Source: CAYHHI01 sp964356335
GTDB taxonomy: Bacteria > Arandabacterota > Arandabacteria > Arandabacterales > Arandabacteraceae
DNA length: 64,000 bases
Reading direction: 5' to 3'
Assembly: GCA_964356335.1 (NCBI GenBank)
Contig: CAYHHI010000014.1
Coordinates: 3,680-67,679 of the forward strand
In this document: in pieces, positions 59,340 to 64,000 of the stretch
Layout: every line of letters starts with the position of its first letter
Numbering within the stretch: position 1 is the stretch's first letter
Position numbers and translations under genes: made by a program
Notes under the pieces: generated by a model
Told to the model about the DNA's origin: nothing
The model's database searches: none
The model's input: the letters and a program-made list of their open reading frames with translations, nothing else

Positions 59340-60347
59340 TCATGGGGCGCCCGGAGAGTCCGTCTGGACCTGGCCCTTCGTCCAGATTCTTGTGTTGAGG
59401 TTCAAGTCTTCCACGATTCCGACGGCAAGATGGAGGTCCTCGAAATATGTCTCGACGCTCTTGAAATCGGTTATGCTTGTGAAGACCTTGGGTTCGAAGA
59501 GAGCTTTCCTGTACGAGATTGCAACGAAGACCTGGGAACCGACAAATGAGAGATATACCTGGCGTCCGGTCTTCTTGCGGAAGTTGACGATACGCTCCAT
59601 AAGGCTTGTGGAGAGCACGTATCTTGACTCGATTTGATCGTCACCGTAAACCGCGAACAACTTTTCGAATTCCGGATCCTCGAGCTTTATGAGTTCGCCG
59701 CGGGATTTGTTCAATGACTGGAAGAATGTGCCTGCACTACCAAAGAGTTTTTCTGCCGTGTCAGGTAAAACCACGGTCTTCCCATAGAACTTCTTGTTGA
59801 AATCGCCGATGAAGAACAGACCCTTGAAGATGGTGTGCCAATGCCTCCGTCGCCCTCGCCGCGAGTCGTATGTGTCTTCTTTGTATTGAGCGTGCAGCTC
59901 GGAGAATTCGATGCTGGTCTCACCGATCTTGCCCCGGATGTGGTCGTCACCCCTGAGCCTGTCCGGGTTCCGCTCGAAGATCCTGCTTGAGACAAACTTC
60001 CACTGTTCGATGCTGCCCTTGGGCGAGTACTCGAGACTCGGCTCGATGAACGCAACGATCTTGCTTATGACCCCGAGCTTGAACCGGTAAGCGTATTCGC
60101 TCGTGAGATACCTATAGAGGAATGTGCCGATGCTCACCGACATGGCAATCGTGATGAAGATGAGCCAGCCCGTAAGCTTATAGAGAAGGTCCAACGCGCC
60201 CGCGATTGCCACGATCCCGCCGCTCGCAACAAAGAGGATGATCACCCTGCCGAGAACGGCCTTTCTCACCACTTCGAGCCGCTTGAGCTCCCCAACGAGA
60301 TCAGTCGCATAGAAATGGGCGAAATCGGAAAGCGTTCTCTGGGTCAT
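59340..60347 (-). CDS. DUF3137 domain membrane protein
   Basis: A 335-residue protein with two membrane segments near residues 34-50 and 62-80. It has the DUF3137 blocks 'GKIGETSIEFSELHAQYKED', 'HTIFKGLFFIGDFNKKFYGK' and 'LEDPEFEKLFAVYGDDQIES', ending with 'VYLSFVGSQVFVAISYRKAL'. DUF3137 proteins are often found beside LemA, as here: the ATG shares the ATGA with the lemA stop. The role is unknown. The 3' end lies 15 bases from the gap edge, within repeat DNA. Confidence 0.92.
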   Translation of the reverse strand: MTQRTLSDFAHFYATDLVGELKRLEVVRKAVLGRVIILFVASGGIVAIAGALDLLYKLTGWLIFITIAMSVSIGTFLYRYLTSEYAYRFKLGVISKIVAFIEPSLEYSPKGSIEQWKFVSSRIFERNPDRLRGDDHIRGKIGETSIEFSELHAQYKEDTYDSRRGRRRHWHTIFKGLFFIGDFNKKFYGKTVVLPDTAEKLFGSAGTFFQSLNKSRGELIKLEDPEFEKLFAVYGDDQIESRYVLSTSLMERIVNFRKKTGRQVYLSFVGSQVFVAISYRKALFEPKVFTSITDFKSVETYFEDLHLAVGIVEDLNLNTRIWTKGQVQTDSPGAP

Positions 60348-60913
60348 TCTCTCTTGAACAGCTTTTGCACGTCCACGGGTTCTCGCTCCCCGGGAGTGAT
60401 TTCAAAGACGCCTCTCCGCTTATAGTTCATTATCTGGGCCATCATGTTTGTCGGGAACATCTCAACCGCATTATTGTAGTCGGTCACCGTAGCGTTATAG
60501 GCCCGCCTTCCCGCAGAAATCTGCTCCTCCACTTCGTTCAGTGTCGCCTGAAGCTGGAGGAAACTCTGATTGGCTTTGAGGTCGGGATAATTCTCAACAG
60601 CGACCATGATGCCGCGAAGTGCCGTGGAGATCTCACGATCGATCTCGATCTTCTCATCGTCGGTGGGCTTGCCCGAGATAGCCCTTGCCCTGAGCTCCGT
60701 GACCTTGGTCAGCACTTCTTTCTCATACTGCATGTAGGTCTGGGCCGTCGCCACAAGGTTGGGAATGAGATCATACCTCTTCTTCAGCAGGGCGTCGACC
60801 GTGGCGAAAACATTGATGACTTGATTCTTCTTCCCGACGAGACTGTTGTAAAGCCCGACGATCACGATGGCAATGATGGCGATAATCGCAATCCCGATTC
60901 CAAACACCAGCAT
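60344..60913 (-). CDS. lemA: LemA family protein
   Basis: A 189-residue membrane-anchored protein (ATG 60913; AGGAGG nine bases before, a GTG six bases further up). The N-terminal membrane segment 'GIGIAIIAIIAIVIVGLYNS' is followed by the LemA helices 'RYDLIPNLVATAQTYMQYE', 'ALRGIMVAVENYPDLKANQS' and 'AGRRAYNATVTDYNNAVEMF'. The family is of uncertain function, often paired with DUF3137 as here (4-base overlap ATGA). It begins about 220 bases before the oligopeptidase gene end and is a separate unit. Confidence 0.94.
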   Translation of the reverse strand: MLVFGIGIAIIAIIAIVIVGLYNSLVGKKNQVINVFATVDALLKKRYDLIPNLVATAQTYMQYEKEVLTKVTELRARAISGKPTDDEKIEIDREISTALRGIMVAVENYPDLKANQSFLQLQATLNEVEEQISAGRRAYNATVTDYNNAVEMFPTNMMAQIMNYKRRGVFEITPGEREPVDVQKLFKRE

Positions 60914-61023
60914 AGTCACGGTCCTCCTTTCAAACAGGACACCTGAAACCTATCGCCCCCTAATCTGGAAGTACCTTAGAGCATTCCCTCGCAGACGTCT
61001 ACGAAATTACCACTCTGGGCAAC

Positions 61024-61100
61024 AGGCCGTACGCGCGGCCGGATCGGAGGCGAATGTAGTTCTGAGCCGGAGACCGGCCCGCGAGGCCGAGCCTTTCGGG
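61024..61100 (-). repeat. Dispersed repeat R1, inverted copy
   Basis: The minus strand carries GGCTCAGAACTACATTCGCC as in the copies at 56928 and 58878, here in the opposite direction, in the gap between lemA and the oligopeptidase gene. The R2 part is not seen beside it. Confidence 0.75.
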
Positions 61101-61136
61101 CGTCGTCGCCGGATCGAAGGCGCAAGCCGATCGCTC

Positions 61137-63053
61137 CTACTTGGCCTCCCGAGCTAGTCTAATGAAGAGACCGACATCCGTCAGAGCTCTGTCCACCGCG
61201 TCCTTCCAGAATTCGGGCCTGGTGAGATCAACACCAAGGTGTTTCTTGGCGACCTGTTCGGTTGTCATCGAACCGGTGTCGAGAAGGAGCGCCTTGTAAG
61301 CCTTCGCGAAGGCCGGACCCTCTTTCTTCACGCGATCGTAGATTCCTCCTGCGAAAAGATGCCCGAAGGTATAGGGGAAATTGTAGAAGGGCACCTGGGT
61401 TTCAGAGAAATGCAACTTGGAAGCCCAGAAGAGGGGATGGAAGCCATCCTCCGCGAGGATGTCGCCAAAGGCTGTTTTCTGGGCCTCTACCATCAGCTCG
61501 CTAAGGCGCTCCTTGGGCACCGGGCCCTTCTTTCTCTCATCGTAGAACATGGTGTCAAAAATGTACCGGCAGCGGATATCGCAGAGCATGCTCACCTGGT
61601 CCTGCAGCTTCTTGTCGAGAAGCGAGAGGCGCTCGGTTTTATCGCTGGTGGCACTCAATGCCGCATCAGTGACAAGCATCTCGTTAAAGGTCGACGCCGT
61701 CTCGGCAAGATTCATCGGGTACTGGCGGGCGAAGTAACCTCGATTGCTCAACACCCAACTGTGGTAGGCATGCCCGAGTTCATGCGCGAGCGTCATCATC
61801 TCATTGTAGTTGCCCGAGTAGGTCATGAAGATGCGCGATTGCTTTGCAACGGGGAGGCCTGTGCAGAAACCGCCGCCCGATTTTCCCGGTCTATCCTCGG
61901 CCTCGATCCACCTCCCGTCAATGGCCATCCGAGCGAAGCTGCCGAGATCCTGGGAGAACGATGCCAGGTGCTCCACGACAAAGCTGCAGGCCTCGTCATA
62001 GGCGTAGGTCTTCTCGACATCACCAAGTGGCGCCATCATGTCATACCAGCGGAACCTGTCGATACCGAGAAGACTCTTCTTAGTGGCAATGTAGGCAGCG
62101 ATGCGCTTTCGGCCTTGGGCGACCGCGTCCCACATGGCATCTATGGTCTCCTTCTTCACCCGGCCCATGAGAAGCGCCTCAAAAACCGGCGGTTCCCAGC
62201 CGCGCCCCTCGTAGAGACTCAATCGAAAACCGGCCATCGAATTGAGTTCCATGGCAACCAGTGACTCCATTGATTTCCAGGCGCCCATTATCTTTTCGAA
62301 AGCCTGCCTGCGAATCTCGCGGCGGGGCGAGCTGAGTTTGTTCGCGAGCTGCCCCATAGAGAGCATCTGCTTCTTGCCATCCTGCACGAATTCCGCTCTC
62401 AGATCGCCGTAGATCTTGGTGTAGAGGCGGTTCCAGGCGTGGTAGCCATTGACTGCAAGCTCAGCAGCGAGCTTTTCCAGGCCGGGTTCCATCTTGAGCC
62501 TGGCATTGTCGCGCATCTCATCAAGGTAGAACCGGATCCCTTCCATCTTCTTGTCACTCACGAGCCGCTTCCAGCTGCGGTCATCGACGCTCATTGCAAA
62601 TTCCTCGATGCCAGTTTTGATGGTTTCCCATGTAGCCGCCATCGATGAGAGTCCCTCGTAAATCGTCATCGCCTTCGTATCATTGACGTTCTGAGAGACA
62701 AGGCAGTAGGCGAAGCTATCGGCATGAGCCAGCCGCTCGCCAACATCTTGGAAGAAAAGGATGAAACTCGCCCACCGGCCAAGAGCTTTCTGATCAGGCT
62801 TCGGTGGGAGTTTCGCGAGTGTTGCCTTCGCCTTCTCGAGATCACCGGAGATTTCGGCGCGGAAAGCCTCAAATTGCTTGGACGCTGAGCCGCCTGCAAA
62901 AATCGATTCCAGGTCCCACGTCAACTTGCCAGCCTGCCTGCTCGGTGCAATTCGCTCGGGCTTACTCGCTGTCTTCTTACCGTGTTTGCCCTTGAGAGTA
63001 TTCGATTCTCTCCGGGGCTTACTTCCCTTGCGTCCGCTTTGGCTCTTGCTCAT
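61137..63053 (-). CDS. pepF: Oligoendopeptidase F (M3 family)
   Basis: A cytosolic 638-residue zinc metallopeptidase that cuts short peptides. The zinc site is in 'MMTLAHELGHAYHSWVLSNR' (HExxH) with the Glu of 'NLAETASTFNEMLVTD' as third ligand; 'FYNFPYTFGHLFAGGIYDRV' is the substrate-binding C-terminal block. The core begins near residue 45; before it is a Lys/Arg/Ser-rich tail ('MSKSQSGRKGSKPRRESNTL') that typical PepF lacks. AAAGGGGTGAAGT precedes the ATG. It stands alone between lemA and the DsrE-like gene. Confidence 0.95.
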   Translation of the reverse strand: MSKSQSGRKGSKPRRESNTLKGKHGKKTASKPERIAPSRQAGKLTWDLESIFAGGSASKQFEAFRAEISGDLEKAKATLAKLPPKPDQKALGRWASFILFFQDVGERLAHADSFAYCLVSQNVNDTKAMTIYEGLSSMAATWETIKTGIEEFAMSVDDRSWKRLVSDKKMEGIRFYLDEMRDNARLKMEPGLEKLAAELAVNGYHAWNRLYTKIYGDLRAEFVQDGKKQMLSMGQLANKLSSPRREIRRQAFEKIMGAWKSMESLVAMELNSMAGFRLSLYEGRGWEPPVFEALLMGRVKKETIDAMWDAVAQGRKRIAAYIATKKSLLGIDRFRWYDMMAPLGDVEKTYAYDEACSFVVEHLASFSQDLGSFARMAIDGRWIEAEDRPGKSGGGFCTGLPVAKQSRIFMTYSGNYNEMMTLAHELGHAYHSWVLSNRGYFARQYPMNLAETASTFNEMLVTDAALSATSDKTERLSLLDKKLQDQVSMLCDIRCRYIFDTMFYDERKKGPVPKERLSELMVEAQKTAFGDILAEDGFHPLFWASKLHFSETQVPFYNFPYTFGHLFAGGIYDRVKKEGPAFAKAYKALLLDTGSMTTEQVAKKHLGVDLTRPEFWKDAVDRALTDVGLFIRLAREAK

Positions 63054-63433
63054 ACTTCACCCCTTTCATGTAGGTTGTCCTATGTTCCTTTGCAGCAGTA
63101 TACACTTCCAGCGTGCCCGTGAAAAGCACCAGATTTCACCTATCCGCGTCATACACATCCTGCCATTGGTGATGAGCGGAGTTGCCGCAACCGCCTGCTC
63201 GGCAGCACATCAAAAAGAAAGTGCAGATCTTCTCAGAAATACGAAATGTGGTTATAGTACGTCCACCATCAGTCTCAACTGAGATTGTCAGGCACCCTTG
63301 CCGCAGTTGAGGCCATACGAGGTCGGCTTTTGCTGAGACAGGTTATGTAGAGCCCCTAGCTGACCTCATACATAGGGCTGGGCCGGGCAAAATGCTCCGA
63401 GCCCAGCCTTCGGATTTTGAGGGCTGACGGCCC
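63054..63433. other. Intergenic region with hairpin
   Basis: No convincing gene is seen. A hairpin at 63376-63408 has 8-base arms GGCTGGGC/GCCCAGCC and an inner CGG/CCG, just after the 3' end of the DsrE-like gene on the minus strand; it lacks a T-run, so a terminator role is only possible. Confidence 0.45.
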
Positions 63434-63805
63434 CTAGAAGTTGACGACCCTGTCTGATTCCGCGACCCACTTCACGAGGTCCCGCATCGAGCCGATCTCG
63501 GCTCCTTCAAGGACTTCGCTCTCGGCGAGCGCACGCTCGGATGCGCACACGGCGCACAGCTTCACTTTGGCACCGTGCGCGATCACGCTCTTGAGGAGTT
63601 CCTCGCAATTCGGCATCCTACCATCAAGGAGCCCTTGAATCTCTGCGGGTTTCTGGCCTTTCTTGGCCGCAAGTATTGCATCCTCAAAGAGGAAAAGGTT
63701 CACCGAATGTCCTTCATAGAGGGCAGCAAGCCCAAATCTCAGGGCAGTATAAAGCCTCTCGCTGCTATATGGAGCCTCGCCCGTCACAACTGCTATCGTT
63801 GCCAT
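63434..63805 (-). CDS. DsrE-like family protein
   Basis: A 123-residue alpha/beta protein of the DsrE/TusD-like fold: 'AVVTGEAPYSSERLYTALRF', 'SVNLFLFEDAILAAKKGQKP', and cysteines in 'RMPNCEELLKSVIAHGAKVK' and 'LCAVCASERALAESE', which may serve as sulfur carriers. GGAGGGCAA precedes the ATG. It stands alone; no dsr or tus partner is in the window. The exact role is open. Confidence 0.88.
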   Translation of the reverse strand: MATIAVVTGEAPYSSERLYTALRFGLAALYEGHSVNLFLFEDAILAAKKGQKPAEIQGLLDGRMPNCEELLKSVIAHGAKVKLCAVCASERALAESEVLEGAEIGSMRDLVKWVAESDRVVNF

Positions 63806-64000
63806 TTGCCCTCCACTGAATGCCAGAGTGTCTCGGGCATCGATCCCGATTCGCCCATAGACTCTCGCCCGTATCGTTTTTCCCGTGCCATTAGGCTCCT
63901 ATCTTAATAAATACGTCACGCGCCCGCCACAGTCTTGGCGAAGTAGCTAGTGTTGCGTCTCGCAAATATGTTGACAAAGTCTTTTGACCTTTTCCAGTAT
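63806..64000. other. End of window without gene
   Basis: No gene is seen. A TTGACA at 63971-63976 faces out of the window on the plus strand; with an 18-base spacer the -10 would be CAGTAT at 63995-64000, at the very edge, so it is only a candidate. Confidence 0.4.

Noticed and set aside
58698..59549. An open frame running through the N gap
   Set aside because: It depends on unknown bases and on the in-frame 105-base repeat; it overlaps the lipoprotein 3' end and DUF3137 on other frames.
63376..63408. An intrinsic terminator after the DsrE-like gene
   Set aside because: The hairpin is good but no T-run follows on the minus strand, so I list it only as a hairpin.

Overview
The window looks like a scaffold from an uncultivated, Gram-negative (diderm) bacterium, probably a candidate phylum near the Fibrobacteres-Chlorobi-Bacteroidetes side of the tree. 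Evidence: several outer-membrane barrel proteins and lipoproteins with lipoboxes; a secreted papain-family protease ending in a FlgD/sorting-type domain; a dockerin-like secreted protein; a lamin-tail protein; and a LexA operator of the form TGCNC-N4-GTGCA, which I recall as the Fibrobacter type. A run of exactly 100 Ns (59225-59324) is a scaffold gap, typical of a metagenome assembly. TTG and GTG starts with good Shine-Dalgarno sequences are frequent. The phylum is an inference, not proven.

Layout. 1-6658 (minus strand): tRNA(CAT), tilS, hpt, ftsH, folE, folP and the start of cdaA, a housekeeping block for tRNA modification, purine salvage, membrane proteolysis, folate synthesis and c-di-AMP. 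6970-12529 (plus): a DNRLRE-type lipoprotein, two outer-membrane barrel proteins, then a haem-motif sensor kinase coupled to a stand-alone receiver. 12709-16236: small unknowns, a QueG-like iron-sulfur protein and guaB. 16378-23192 (minus): a probable SOS operon, lexA-dinB-mrfA-mrfB, followed by a histidine phosphatase and an exported isoaspartyl methyltransferase; a LexA-type palindrome fills the spacer of the lexA promoter. 23321-27145: an aminotransferase with its own promoter, convergent with a two-gene unit made of a SbnI-like free serine kinase and TrpB2, preceded by three hairpins. 27259-34035: glycosyltransferase, metal P-type ATPase, GH3 hexosaminidase, ilvE and a small barrel. 34227-40028: secreted protease and a LysA-like decarboxylase, DUF364-like protein and alpha/beta hydrolase cluster. 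40387-44117: four co-directional membrane-protein genes of unknown function. 44286-54406: rubredoxin, M28 peptidase, secreted proteins, DUF72, a thiamine-binding-type protein, nitroreductase, lamin-tail protein, class V aminotransferase, SHOCT-like protein. 54462-63805: NAD-dependent sugar reductase, HflX, a lipoprotein flanked by direct repeats, DUF3137-LemA, oligoendopeptidase F and a DsrE-like protein.

The most interesting proposals are as follows. (1) The SbnI-like serine kinase next to TrpB2 suggests a serine to O-phosphoserine to tryptophan route, because TrpB2 enzymes are known to prefer O-phosphoserine. (2) The LexA regulon here appears to couple SOS control to MrfAB excision repair. 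(3) The four-gene membrane cluster is an undescribed complex candidate. (4) A repeat family is scattered through 52.6-61.1 kb, includes a 105-bp tandem array broken by the gap, and has invaded the 3' end of an aminotransferase gene.
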